32,623 nucleotides of DNA from Lachnospiraceae bacterium (GCA_026169045.1 JAPFDH010000050.1:1-32623); one strand, 5' to 3'. Shown: positions 17,340 to 25,810, counted from the stretch's first letter. Notes: a model not told the origin generated them from the letters alone. Made by a program: numbers and translations.

Positions 17340-18255
17340 ATTACTTTTTATCCTTTTAAATACATTATATGTCTATATCGCATACCGCTATTATCGGCTT
17401 TTTTGGAATAGAAAAAAAGAACGGCGGATTTTTATGGCAGTCAGTTGCCTGGCGATTTTTCTTGTACTAAATGGGGCGTATTTGCTGGTGTTCAACCGAA
17501 ATGATTGGATTCAGTTTTCGGCAACCATCTCAATTACATTGATTTTGACAGTTGGTATGATTTTCCAGAATTGGCTGGAATATGTGTTTGAAAAGGCAGA
17601 GGATTATCAAAATCAATTGAATCACCAACAGGCAGGATATTATGCCAGACAATATCAGGAAATAGAACGAAAACAGGAAATGACCCGTATTCAGCGTCAT
17701 GAATTGAAAAACAGTTATATTACCATTGAGACGATGGCAAGGCAGGGGGATACACAGGGAATTATTGCATTTGTCCATGAGCGCTTTCAGGAACTGGATC
17801 AGCAGTATTCTGTGGTTCAAACAGGAAATATTGCAGTGGATGCTGTGCTGAATTATAAATTAAGTATGGCACAGCAATTGGAGATACAGACCGAACTGTC
17901 TTTCAATATTCCTGTGGAAATGAGTTTAAGCCCCATTGTCCTATGTGCTGTTTTGGGAAATGGGATGGATAATGCCATAGAAGCCTGCCGAAATCTTCCG
18001 AAAAGTCAGCGGTGGATTTCTGTATCTATGGCAGTGGAAAAGAGAAATTTATTTATAGAGATTGTGAATACGTTTGACGGAAAAATCCGATCGGATTCTA
18101 AAGGAAAAATTCAGACAAGAAAAGAAGATACGGTTAATCATGGATTTGGTCTGGATGTAATGCGCCGACTTCTGCATGAAAAAAACGGAACGATGATGGT
18201 ACATTGGGAAAATAATCGTTTTCATTTGCAGGTGATTATCTATCATGTAATCTGA
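17329..18255 (+). CDS. GHKL sensor histidine kinase (AgrC-like, short membrane domain)
   Basis: Encodes 308 aa. Three hydrophobic segments (about 4-23, 34-55 and 61-81) lead into a coiled coil. The phospho-acceptor is H124 in RIQRHELKN, and the GHKL ATPase has its N box at GNGMDNAIEA (N215) and HGFGLDVMRRLL near the end. Quorum-sensing AgrC kinases normally have five to seven membrane segments, so this sensor region is reduced. GGGGAGGA lies inside the regulator gene. No autoinducer peptide or AgrB-type peptidase gene is adjacent, so the signal is unknown. Confidence 0.9.
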   Translation: MADKLLFILLNTLYVYIAYRYYRLFWNRKKERRIFMAVSCLAIFLVLNGAYLLVFNRNDWIQFSATISITLILTVGMIFQNWLEYVFEKAEDYQNQLNHQQAGYYARQYQEIERKQEMTRIQRHELKNSYITIETMARQGDTQGIIAFVHERFQELDQQYSVVQTGNIAVDAVLNYKLSMAQQLEIQTELSFNIPVEMSLSPIVLCAVLGNGMDNAIEACRNLPKSQRWISVSMAVEKRNLFIEIVNTFDGKIRSDSKGKIQTRKEDTVNHGFGLDVMRRLLHEKNGTMMVHWENNRFHLQVIIYHVI

Positions 18256-18282
18256 TAATCGTTTCCAATACGTAAAATTGAC

Positions 18283-18327
18283 AAAAACAGCCCCGATTTA
18301 TTACATTTGTGCTTCAGGGCTGTTTTT
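18283..18327 (+). terminator. Intrinsic terminator after the LytTR/GHKL pair
   Basis: AAAAACAGCCC (18283-18293) pairs with GGGCTGTTTTT (18317-18327), followed by more T residues. Confidence 0.9.
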
Positions 18328-18330
18328 TTA

Positions 18331-18339
18331 TGCTATTCT
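18331..18339 (+). promoter_or_regulatory. Possible extended -10 promoter of nfeD
   Basis: TGCTATTCT fits a TGn-extended -10. No good -35 hexamer is seen at the proper distance. It lies directly behind the terminator and about 30 nt before the nfeD start, the only sensible place for a promoter. Confidence 0.35.
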
Positions 18340-18370
18340 TTAAACAGCAAAGGAAAGGAGGGGAAATGAG

Positions 18371-18811
18371 ATGATGGAAGTTATCAGTTGGCTGATTGTC
18401 TTCATTATCTTAGTGGGCGCGGAACTTGCCACGTTGCAGTTGGTATCAATATGGTTTGCCGTTGGTGCATTGGGGGCGATTATAGCGTCACTTTTGGGGG
18501 CAGGGATTGAAATTCAGCTTGTTATTTTTGTTGCAATTTCATTAATTCTTTTGATCTTGGTGAAGCCAGCGACTTCCCGTATCATGAAGAAAAATGTGAC
18601 AAAAACCAATGCTGACAGTTTGATTGGGCAGACGGGGAAAGCAACAAGCCTGATTAACAATCTCAACGGTTATGGCACAGTGGTTGTCAGAGGACAGGAA
18701 TGGACGGCAGCTTCTTTGGATGATCATGTGGTGATCGAAGCGGGAACCAGTGTGATAATCCGAAAAATAAGCGGAGTAAAGTTGATCGTTGAGGCAAAAA
18801 AGGAGGAATGA
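18371..18811 (+). CDS. NfeD-like membrane protein
   Basis: Encodes 146 aa: two to three N-terminal membrane segments (about 4-24, 29-43 and 47-66) and a C-terminal OB-fold domain containing IGQTGKATSLI and GTVVVRGQEWTA. This is the short NfeD form without the ClpP-class protease domain. NfeD proteins are almost always paired with SPFH (stomatin) proteins and are thought to anchor or organise membrane microdomains. GGAGGGG lies 7 nt before ATG 18371. The stomatin gene follows with 4 nt between the genes. Confidence 0.9.
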   Translation: MMEVISWLIVFIILVGAELATLQLVSIWFAVGALGAIIASLLGAGIEIQLVIFVAISLILLILVKPATSRIMKKNVTKTNADSLIGQTGKATSLINNLNGYGTVVVRGQEWTAASLDDHVVIEAGTSVIIRKISGVKLIVEAKKEE

Positions 18812-18815
18812 GTGT

Positions 18816-19763
18816 ATGTTAAGTGCTGATATTATTAGTCCTGGCTTTATTGTTGTAATAGTAATTTTGATTTTCATTTTACTGATTTTGAGTTCCAGTA
18901 TCAAAATTGTACCTCAGGCGACTTCCATGGTTGTGGAACGTTTGGGCGGATATTTGGCTACATGGGGAGTTGGAGTTCATATGAAAATACCTTTTATTGA
19001 CCATGTAGCAAAAAAAGTAACATTGAAAGAGCAGGTTGTGGATTTTGCACCGCAGCCAGTGATTACAAAAGATAATGTTACCATGCGGATTGACACTGTG
19101 GTATATTTCCAGATTACAGATCCTAAATTATATGCGTACGGTGTGGAAAATCCGATTATGGCGATTGAAAATCTGACAGCTACGACACTTCGTAATATCA
19201 TTGGTGATTTGGATTTAGACCAGACTTTGACATCCAGAGAGACAATTAACACAAAAATCCGTTCTTCCTTGGATGTGGCTACGGATCCATGGGGAATCAA
19301 AGTAAACCGTGTGGAATTAAAGAATATTATACCGCCGGCTGCGATTCAGGATGCCATGGAAAAGCAGATGAAAGCAGAACGTGAAAGACGTGAAGCGATC
19401 CTGCGTGCAGAAGGTGAAAAGAAATCCACAATCCTGGTGGCAGAAGGTAAGAAAGAATCGGCAATTTTGGATGCAGAAGCAGAAAAGCAGGCAGCAATCC
19501 TGCGTGCGGAAGCGAAGAAAGAAGCTATGATTCGAGAAGCAGAAGGTCAGGCAACCGCAATTTTGAAAGTACAGCAGGCGAATGCAGATGGTATTCGTTT
19601 CATAAAGGAAGCCGGAGCGGACGATGCAGTGATTCAGCTGAAGAGTCTGGAAGCATTTGCCAAGGCTGCGGATGGAAAGGCGACCAAGATTATTATTCCG
19701 TCCGAGATTCAGGGTCTGGCCGGTATGGTAAAAAGTATTACAGAAGTAGGAAAAGATGCATAA
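18816..19763 (+). CDS. qmcA: SPFH/stomatin family membrane protein (QmcA/YbbK type)
   Basis: Encodes 315 aa from ATG 18816, with AGGAGG (18801-18806) 9 nt upstream. A single N-terminal membrane anchor (about 11-29) precedes an SPFH/Band 7 domain (about 30-190) with NRVELKNIIPP typical of paraslipins. Residues 194-250 form a regular 11-residue repeat (A/T-I-L-x-A-E-x-x-K-x-x, at least four units), a hendecad coiled coil used for ring or cage assembly. SPFH proteins form oligomeric membrane microdomain scaffolds and regulate proteases such as FtsH. It is co-transcribed with nfeD. Confidence 0.93.
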   Translation: MLSADIISPGFIVVIVILIFILLILSSSIKIVPQATSMVVERLGGYLATWGVGVHMKIPFIDHVAKKVTLKEQVVDFAPQPVITKDNVTMRIDTVVYFQITDPKLYAYGVENPIMAIENLTATTLRNIIGDLDLDQTLTSRETINTKIRSSLDVATDPWGIKVNRVELKNIIPPAAIQDAMEKQMKAERERREAILRAEGEKKSTILVAEGKKESAILDAEAEKQAAILRAEAKKEAMIREAEGQATAILKVQQANADGIRFIKEAGADDAVIQLKSLEAFAKAADGKATKIIIPSEIQGLAGMVKSITEVGKDA

Positions 19764-19805
19764 TGTTGATGGTATAAGGTATGAGTAAATAGAGTATGGG
19801 GAGAG

Positions 19806-19837
19806 CCGCACCGGGATAACCGGTGCGGTGTTTTATT
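19806..19837 (+). terminator. Intrinsic terminator after qmcA
   Basis: Perfect 9-bp stem CCGCACCGG/CCGGTGCGG (19806-19814, 19820-19828) with a 5-nt loop, then a T-rich run. Repeat copy C follows without a gap. Confidence 0.9.
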
Positions 19838-19930
19838 TGCGCGTAGACAACGAGCCGTGCGCGGATGCCTGCATGCGCATACGGCAACTGTCCGCGAACG
19901 TGAGAAACTTGTAAAACGTGTTTCTCGTCG
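19831..19930 (+). repeat. Dispersed repeat family 1, copy C (fullest)
   Basis: Starts with TTTTATTTGCGCG as copy B does and contains both modules. One is a hairpin with 15-nt arms (19854-19868 and 19871-19885) enclosed by GACA/TGTC. The other is a hairpin with stem GAGAAAC/GTTTCTC (19902-19908 and 19919-19925). It ends in GTCGTT. Together with the bipA promoter it fills the gene-free stretch 19764-20096. Confidence 0.8.
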
Positions 19931-19943
19931 TTGGAAAAATTTC

Positions 19944-19971
19944 TTGCATTCCTGAAAAATTGTGATAAAAT
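19944..19971 (+). promoter_or_regulatory. Promoter of bipA
   Basis: TTGCAT (19944-19949), a 16-bp spacer and TAAAAT (19966-19971), with TGA directly before the -10 (extended -10). The predicted leader is about 120 nt; no known riboswitch was recognised in it. Confidence 0.55.
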
Positions 19972-20096
19972 ATAAAAGTTAGTGTAGTCATTTTAATAGG
20001 AAAATAGTCGAAGTAGTGTGATGACGCGTGTGGAGACTGCTGAAAAGAAAAAGTGGTTTTATCATGCGTTATGTACATGTGGAAATGAGGATTATT

Positions 20097-21926
20097 ATGA
20101 ATATGAAACGAGAAGATATCAGAAATATTGCAATTATTGCCCATGTTGACCATGGTAAAACAACATTGGTTGATCAGCTTTTAAAGCAAAGCGGTGTGTT
20201 CCGTGCCAATCAGGAAGTACAGGAACGTGTCATGGATTCCAATGATATTGAAAGAGAAAGAGGTATTACGATTCTTTCTAAGAATACGGCAGTATTTTAT
20301 AAAGATACAAAAATTAATATTATTGATACACCCGGACATGCAGATTTCGGAGGAGAAGTGGAGCGTGTTCTGAAAATGGTAAACGGTGTAGTCCTGGTGG
20401 TGGATGCATACGAAGGAGCCATGCCGCAGACAAAGTTCGTATTGAGAAAAGCGCTGGAACTGGATCTTTCTGTTATTGTATGTATTAATAAAATTGACCG
20501 TCCGGAAGCAAGACCGAATGAAGTGATTGATGAAGTTTTGGAACTTTTGATGGATTTGGATGCCAGCGATGAACAGTTGGATTGTCCGTTTGTATTTGCT
20601 TCCGCAAAAGGTGGTTTTGCAGTGAAGAACCTGGATGATCCGAGGGAAAATATGGTTCCGCTGTTTGAAACGATTATCGATCATATTCCGGCACCGGAAG
20701 GAGATCCGGAAGCTCCGACACAGGTTTTGATCAGTACCATTGATTATAATGAATATGTGGGAAGAATCGGTGTCGGTAAAGTAGATAATGGAAAACTTAA
20801 GGTTAATCAGGATTGTGTATTGGTAAACCACCATGATCCGGATAAGAAAAAACGTGTGAAGATCAGTAAGTTATATGAATTTGATGGTTTAAATAAAGTT
20901 GAGGTACAGGAAGCATCCATCGGTTCGATTGTAGCAATCTCCGGTATTGCAGATATTCATATTGGAGATACCATCTGTTCACCGGAAAATCCGACTCCAA
21001 TCCCATTCCAAAAAATTTCTGAGCCGACCATTGCCATGCAGTTTATGGTAAATGACAGTCCGTTGGCAGGTCAGGAAGGAAAATATGTGACATCCAGACA
21101 TTTGAGAGATCGTTTGTTTAGAGAATTGAATACCGATGTTTCTCTTCGGGTAGAAGAAACGGATAATATGGACTGTTTCAAAGTATCCGGCCGTGGAGAG
21201 TTGCATTTGTCGGTTCTGATTGAAAACATGCGTCGAGAAGGATATGAGTTTGCTGTCAGCAAGGCAGAGGTGTTGACGAAGAGGGATGAAAGAAACCGCC
21301 TGCTGGAGCCAATGGAATTGGCTTATATTGATGTACCGGAAGAATTCGCCGGTAGTGTTATACAGAAATTAAGCAGCCGTAAAGGCGAACTGCAGGGGAT
21401 GAGTGCAGCGCAGGGAGGATATACCAGACTGGAATTTTCTATTCCTTCCAGGGGATTAATCGGATACCGTGGAGAATTCATGACGGATACCAAGGGAAAT
21501 GGAATTATGAATACCATTTTTGATGATTATGATGTGTATAAAGGAGATATTCAGTATAGAAAACAGGGATCGATCATTTCCTTTGAAACAGGAGAATCCA
21601 TCACATATGGTCTTTTCAATGCCCAGGAAAGAGGTACGTTATTTATCGGTGCCGGTGAGAAAGTATATGCCGGAATGGTTATCGGACAGACAGGAAAGCC
21701 GGAGGATGTGGAAGTAAATGTATGTAAGAAAAAGCAGTTGACGAATACACGTGCTTCCGGTTCTGATGATGCATTAAAACTGACAACACCGAAAAAGATG
21801 AGTTTGGAACAGTGTTTGGATTTTATTGATACCGATGAGTTATTGGAGGTGACTCCGGTAAGTCTGCGTATCCGTAAAAAAATTCTGGATCCTACCATGA
21901 GAAAGAGAGCAGCAATCCGTAAATAA
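20097..21926 (+). CDS. typA: Translational GTPase BipA/TypA
   Basis: Encodes 609 aa from ATG 20097 (GAGG 20087-20090 upstream); the frame is open further upstream but without a ribosome binding site. The G domain has AHVDHGKTT (15-23), the switch I block RERGITI, DTPGHADFGGEVER and NKIDRP. The C-terminal domain contains SRGLIGYRGEF and ends in RKRAAIRK, as in typical BipA. BipA is an EF-G-like ribosome-associated GTPase needed for 50S assembly and stress or cold growth. It is monocistronic, with its own promoter. Confidence 0.97.
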   Translation: MNMKREDIRNIAIIAHVDHGKTTLVDQLLKQSGVFRANQEVQERVMDSNDIERERGITILSKNTAVFYKDTKINIIDTPGHADFGGEVERVLKMVNGVVLVVDAYEGAMPQTKFVLRKALELDLSVIVCINKIDRPEARPNEVIDEVLELLMDLDASDEQLDCPFVFASAKGGFAVKNLDDPRENMVPLFETIIDHIPAPEGDPEAPTQVLISTIDYNEYVGRIGVGKVDNGKLKVNQDCVLVNHHDPDKKKRVKISKLYEFDGLNKVEVQEASIGSIVAISGIADIHIGDTICSPENPTPIPFQKISEPTIAMQFMVNDSPLAGQEGKYVTSRHLRDRLFRELNTDVSLRVEETDNMDCFKVSGRGELHLSVLIENMRREGYEFAVSKAEVLTKRDERNRLLEPMELAYIDVPEEFAGSVIQKLSSRKGELQGMSAAQGGYTRLEFSIPSRGLIGYRGEFMTDTKGNGIMNTIFDDYDVYKGDIQYRKQGSIISFETGESITYGLFNAQERGTLFIGAGEKVYAGMVIGQTGKPEDVEVNVCKKKQLTNTRASGSDDALKLTTPKKMSLEQCLDFIDTDELLEVTPVSLRIRKKILDPTMRKRAAIRK

Positions 21927-21977
21927 CTCAAGTACGCAGGGATGCGGAAAAAAGCTCTGTAAAAATTAACAGATGTG

Positions 21978-21986
21978 TGCTATACT
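21978..21986 (+). promoter_or_regulatory. Extended -10 promoter of kduI
   Basis: TGCTATACT (21978-21986) has a TGn-extended -10; the sequence 17 bp upstream, TGTAAA, is a weak -35. It lies about 50 nt before the kduI start. No operator was recognised. Confidence 0.5.
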
Positions 21987-22038
21987 GATTTTATAAAATC
22001 CGTATTTGGAAATTTGCAAGCAGAAAGGAGTAATTCCA

Positions 22039-22902
22039 ATGGAATTAAGAACAGCAGTCAGTCCAAGAGACGTAAAACATTACACAACAGAACGTTTGAG
22101 AGAGGAATTTCTGATCCAGAATCTTTTTACTCCAGGAGAAATTAAACTGGTATACAGCCATATTGACCGTATTATTACAGGTGCTGCGACTCCGGCAGGC
22201 GAAACACTGGTTTTGACAGCAGGAGACGAGCTGCGTGCCAAATATTTCTGTGAAAGAAGAGAATTGGGCGTAATTAATATCGGTGGCAAGGGAACCATTA
22301 CAGTAGATGGAAGAGAATATGTGGTAGATTATAAGCAGGGTATGTACATTGGTATGGGTTCCAAGGAGATTTCTTTTGCCAGTGAAGATGCATCCAATCC
22401 GGCTAAGTTCTATTTAAACAGTGCACCGGCGCACAAGACATATCCGACTGTTCTGATCAAACCGGAAGGTACACCGGAAGAATGTGTTGTTATTGTTAAA
22501 GATGAAAATAAAGTAGAGTTGGGAACACTGGAACAGTCCAATCACAGAACAATCTGCAAGTATATTCTTCCTGGACAGGTAGAAAGCTGTCAGTTGGAAA
22601 TGGGTATGACAAAATTGGAACCAGGTAGTGTATGGAATACAATGCCATGCCACACACATGACAGAAGAATGGAAGTTTATTTGTATTTTGATATTCCTGA
22701 AGATGCATTTGTAATGCATTATATGGGAGAACCTCAGGAAACACGCCATATCGTAATGCGTAATGAAGAGGCTGTTATTTCTCCAAGCTGGTCTATTCAT
22801 TCCGGTTCCGGTTCACAGGCTTATACATTCATTTGGGGAATGGTTGGAGAAAATCAGGACTTCGATGATATGGATGGTATTGATAATAAGGATTTAATGT
22901 AA
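22039..22902 (+). CDS. kduI: 5-dehydro-4-deoxy-D-glucuronate isomerase KduI
   Basis: Encodes 287 aa from ATG 22039 behind AAAGGAG. KduI isomerises 5-keto-4-deoxyuronate, the product of pectin or glycosaminoglycan lyases, to 2,5-diketo-3-deoxygluconate. The cupin zinc site is visible: H205 and H207 in CHTHDRRMEVYLYF, E212, and H254 in SWSIHSGSG. Length and the N-terminal RTAVSPRDVKHY match the family. In pectin degraders kduI is usually beside kduD, a lyase or a transporter; here it stands alone with its own promoter and terminator. Confidence 0.95.
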   Translation: MELRTAVSPRDVKHYTTERLREEFLIQNLFTPGEIKLVYSHIDRIITGAATPAGETLVLTAGDELRAKYFCERRELGVINIGGKGTITVDGREYVVDYKQGMYIGMGSKEISFASEDASNPAKFYLNSAPAHKTYPTVLIKPEGTPEECVVIVKDENKVELGTLEQSNHRTICKYILPGQVESCQLEMGMTKLEPGSVWNTMPCHTHDRRMEVYLYFDIPEDAFVMHYMGEPQETRHIVMRNEEAVISPSWSIHSGSGSQAYTFIWGMVGENQDFDDMDGIDNKDLM

Positions 22903-22966
22903 GAATGATTTTCACATAATTGACATATTTGTCTGATAAGATCAAAGTGTGATTATGTGTAAAGAC

Positions 22967-23021
22967 AAAAAGGCATTGTCTGACGCGGTGACACATATCA
23001 CCGGGCAGCAATGCCTTTTTT
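22967..23021 (+). terminator. Intrinsic terminator after kduI
   Basis: AAAAAGGCATTG (22967-22978) pairs with CAATGCCTTTTT (23009-23020), with an inner GGTG/CACC stem and a T-tract. It ends about 15 nt before the ribosome binding site of the next gene, leaving little room for a promoter in between. Confidence 0.9.
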
Positions 23022-23050
23022 CATTTTTGTAATATAAAGGAGGAACCGGT

Positions 23051-23728
23051 ATGGAACGTTTGAAGATTTTAGTGGTGGATGATGAAAGCAGAATGCGCAA
23101 ACTGGTAAAAGACTTTTTGGTTCGCAAAGATTTTTCCGTAATAGAGGCAGAAGATGGGGAACAGGCAGTGGATATCTTTTTTAAAGAAAAAAATATTACA
23201 TTGATTATATTGGATGTTATGATGCCTAAAATGGATGGATGGCAGGTAGTAAAAACGATACGGGAGTACTCTCAGGTTCCTATCATTATGTTAACCGCTA
23301 AAGGAGAAGAACGCGATGAACTGCAGGGATTTGATCTTGGAGTAGATGAATATATTTCCAAACCGTTCAGCCCCAAAATTTTGGTGGCGAGAGTGGAAGC
23401 TATTTTGCGACGCTCCAGACAGGCAAAGAGTGATGTGATTGAAGTGGGCGGCATTACTTTTGATAAGTCGGCACATATGGTGACTATTGATGGCAAAAGT
23501 GTGGATTTAAGTTATAAAGAATTTGAACTGTTGGGATATTTCCTGGAAAACCAAGGTTTGGCATTATCCAGAGAAAAAATCTTAAATAATGTATGGAATT
23601 ATGATTATTTTGGAGATGCAAGAACAATTGATACCCATGTGAAGAAGCTGAGAAGTAAAATGGGGGATAAGGGAGAATACATTAAAACCATTTGGGGTAT
23701 GGGATACAAATTTGAGGTGGATGCATAA
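23051..23728 (+). CDS. OmpR/PhoB-family response regulator
   Basis: Encodes 225 aa. The receiver domain has D10/D11, phospho-acceptor D55 in ILDVMMPKMDG, T82 and K104. A winged-helix domain follows (about 128-225) with RTIDTHVKKLRSKMG and the terminal wing TIWGMGYKFE. AAAGGAGG precedes ATG 23051. The stop codon overlaps the kinase start by 1 nt (TAATG), so the two are translationally coupled. Targets are unknown; linkage to uppP and related envelope genes downstream only hints at cell-wall control. Confidence 0.94.
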   Translation: MERLKILVVDDESRMRKLVKDFLVRKDFSVIEAEDGEQAVDIFFKEKNITLIILDVMMPKMDGWQVVKTIREYSQVPIIMLTAKGEERDELQGFDLGVDEYISKPFSPKILVARVEAILRRSRQAKSDVIEVGGITFDKSAHMVTIDGKSVDLSYKEFELLGYFLENQGLALSREKILNNVWNYDYFGDARTIDTHVKKLRSKMGDKGEYIKTIWGMGYKFEVDA

Positions 23729-25242
23729 TGAAACATTCTCTGCGGTTGAAGATTACCACGATATTCGTGGGAATAATGGCCTTGACATTGATCAGCCTTT
23801 GGCTGTTAAATAACTGTTTTCTCGAAGATTTTTACTGTCGGAATAAAGTAAAAATATTTGATGAGGCATATTGGAAATTAAATCAGATGCTGGGAAGCGG
23901 GGAAGATTCTTCTATTGATATTGAAATGAATCAGTGGCGTGAAAGTCAAAATATGTCGGTTCTTGTGGTTCCGGGAAGTGAATGGGCTAATATATATAAT
24001 TCACAGATGACATCTCCCTATGAGCAGGAACGTATGATGCATCGTCTGCAGCAGGATGTGATTACCAGTAATCAGGAAAATGTACAGATTATTGAGAAAA
24101 GAGATCATTATACGATTCAAAAAGTATTTGACGAAACGACACAAACCCATTATATGGAATGTTTTGGCTTTATTACATCCATAAACAGAAGCGGGTTTGG
24201 TTTGTTTCTTATGTCCATTCCGCTTTCAGCGATTCAGGACAGTGTAAAATTGGCCAATGAATTTTTAATTAATATGGGAATCACGGTTTTGATTATTTCT
24301 ACCATTGCTATGTACATGGCAGTTTGGGGTCTGACGAAGCCTATTCTCACATTGTCTCATATTTCTGAGCGTATGACTGCTCTGGATTTCAGCGCCAAAT
24401 ATGAAGGAAATGATAAGAATGAAATCGGAATTCTCGGAAACAGCATGAATGTTATGTCAGAGAAATTGGAACGAACCATTACAGAACTGCAAAGTGCCAA
24501 TCTGCAATTGAAGAAAGATATTGAAGAGAAAATCCAGATTGATGATATGAGAAAAGAGTTTTTATCCAATGTATCCCATGAATTGAAAACACCGATTGCA
24601 CTGATTCAGGGATATGCCGAAGGATTGAAAGAAGGAATCAGTGATGATCCGGAAAGCATGGATTTTTATTGCGAAGTAATTATGGATGAAGCGGACAAAA
24701 TGAATAAAATGGTACGCAAGCTTCTGACGTTGAATCATTTGGAATTCGGACAGGAAGAAGTTGTCATGGAAGCGTTTGATGTTGTGGAATTGATTCAAAG
24801 TGTGGTGAATTCGGCTGACATTATGATACAACAAAAAGAAGCGGATGTTTCCATTGATGGATTGCCTACAGCAATTGTTCTGGCAGATGAGTTTAAAGTA
24901 GAAGAGGTAGTGACCAATTATGTAAGCAATGCTTTAAACCATTTGGATTATGCAAAGAAAATCCGGGTATTTGTAGAGGATATTGGTCCGAACATACAGA
25001 TATCGGTATTTAATACCGGAGATCCGATACCAGAGGAAGAATTGGATAAAGTATGGATTAAATTTTATAAAGTCGATAAAGCGAGAACGCGGGCATATGG
25101 AGGAAGTGGAATCGGTCTTTCCATCGTAAAAGCAATTATCGATTCATTCCACCAAAAATGTGGGGTTTACAACAGACCGGATGGTGTGGTATTCTGGTTT
25201 ACATTAAAAAAGGCTGTCAAACAGGATAGGAAAACAGATTGA
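23728..25242 (+). CDS. Sensor histidine kinase with HAMP domain
   Basis: Encodes 504 aa. Two membrane segments (about 8-29 and 182-202) frame an extracytoplasmic sensor of about 150 residues; a HAMP domain follows (about 203-255). HisKA has H284 in SNVSHELKTP, and the HATPase has an N box around NYVSNALNHL (397-406), FNTGDPIP, a KFYKVD F-box and GGSGIGLSIVKAI. It is the partner of the OmpR-type regulator. The sensor domain has no recognisable ligand fold in the sequence. Confidence 0.94.
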   Translation: MKHSLRLKITTIFVGIMALTLISLWLLNNCFLEDFYCRNKVKIFDEAYWKLNQMLGSGEDSSIDIEMNQWRESQNMSVLVVPGSEWANIYNSQMTSPYEQERMMHRLQQDVITSNQENVQIIEKRDHYTIQKVFDETTQTHYMECFGFITSINRSGFGLFLMSIPLSAIQDSVKLANEFLINMGITVLIISTIAMYMAVWGLTKPILTLSHISERMTALDFSAKYEGNDKNEIGILGNSMNVMSEKLERTITELQSANLQLKKDIEEKIQIDDMRKEFLSNVSHELKTPIALIQGYAEGLKEGISDDPESMDFYCEVIMDEADKMNKMVRKLLTLNHLEFGQEEVVMEAFDVVELIQSVVNSADIMIQQKEADVSIDGLPTAIVLADEFKVEEVVTNYVSNALNHLDYAKKIRVFVEDIGPNIQISVFNTGDPIPEEELDKVWIKFYKVDKARTRAYGGSGIGLSIVKAIIDSFHQKCGVYNRPDGVVFWFTLKKAVKQDRKTD

Positions 25243-25279
25243 GACAAGCTGTAATGAAAAAATAAATTTAGGGGGACTT

Positions 25280-25810
25280 ATGAATACAATAAGTTATGAG
25301 GAAATTAGAAAAAAAATCCGGTCATGTGATATGCTTTTGATTGGAATCGGTCAGGAGTTTCAGGAAGGAAAAAGAAACAGACAGGATCAAAAAAAAGCGC
25401 TGGAACAATTGGCTTCTTTTGTAAAAGGATTGAATTATTTTGTGCTGAGCAGTAATAAAGATGGTTTGGTAGAAGAAATTCCCTGGAGACAGGATGCTGT
25501 GGCTGCTCCCATGTATCGGGAAGATGAAAAGGCATGGGAACGGTATATGAAATGGGTTAGCTATACGTTAAATCACAAATTGCTGATTCTGGAATTGGGA
25601 GAAGGCTTTTTAAATCCGGCGGTTATGCGCTGGCCGTTTGAGCGAATGGTGATGGTGAACCAGAAAGCGGAATTAGTACGTGTAGGGGAATTGTTTGCGC
25701 AGATCCCTGAAGAGATCAGGGAAAAAGGAAGATCGCTTCCCATATCGGCAATTTCGTTTATAGAAGAATTGTGTGCCAGTGGGGATAAACAAGATGGTGG
25801 AAAAGATTGA
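25280..25810 (+). CDS. Minimal SIR2-like protein lacking the catalytic and zinc module
   Basis: Encodes 176 aa. The segments resemble the Rossmann core of sirtuins in order: DMLLIGIGQEF (nucleotide loop, about 17-27), YFVLSSNKDG (like the YFVxTTNxDG strand, about 53-62), then LLILELGEGFLNPAVMRWPF (like the ELGVGxNTPxxIRxPF of Firmicute SIR2-family proteins, about 102-121) and a strand QKAELVRV. The middle region that should carry the active-site His and four zinc Cys is absent: only a short linker lies between. It might bind NAD or ADP-ribose without deacetylase activity. AGGGGG precedes ATG 25280. It lies between the kinase gene and hisH. Family assignment is by pattern only. Confidence 0.55.
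   Translation: MNTISYEEIRKKIRSCDMLLIGIGQEFQEGKRNRQDQKKALEQLASFVKGLNYFVLSSNKDGLVEEIPWRQDAVAAPMYREDEKAWERYMKWVSYTLNHKLLILELGEGFLNPAVMRWPFERMVMVNQKAELVRVGELFAQIPEEIREKGRSLPISAISFIEELCASGDKQDGGKD

Noticed and set aside
18278-18306. TTGACA with a 17-bp spacer to TTACAT as the nfeD promoter.
   Set aside because: The -35 overlaps the terminator stem, the -10 is poor and transcripts would start inside the terminator loop.
20181-20834. A 217-codon minus-strand frame inside bipA.
   Set aside because: Fully antisense to a highly conserved gene, with no start signal or family resemblance.
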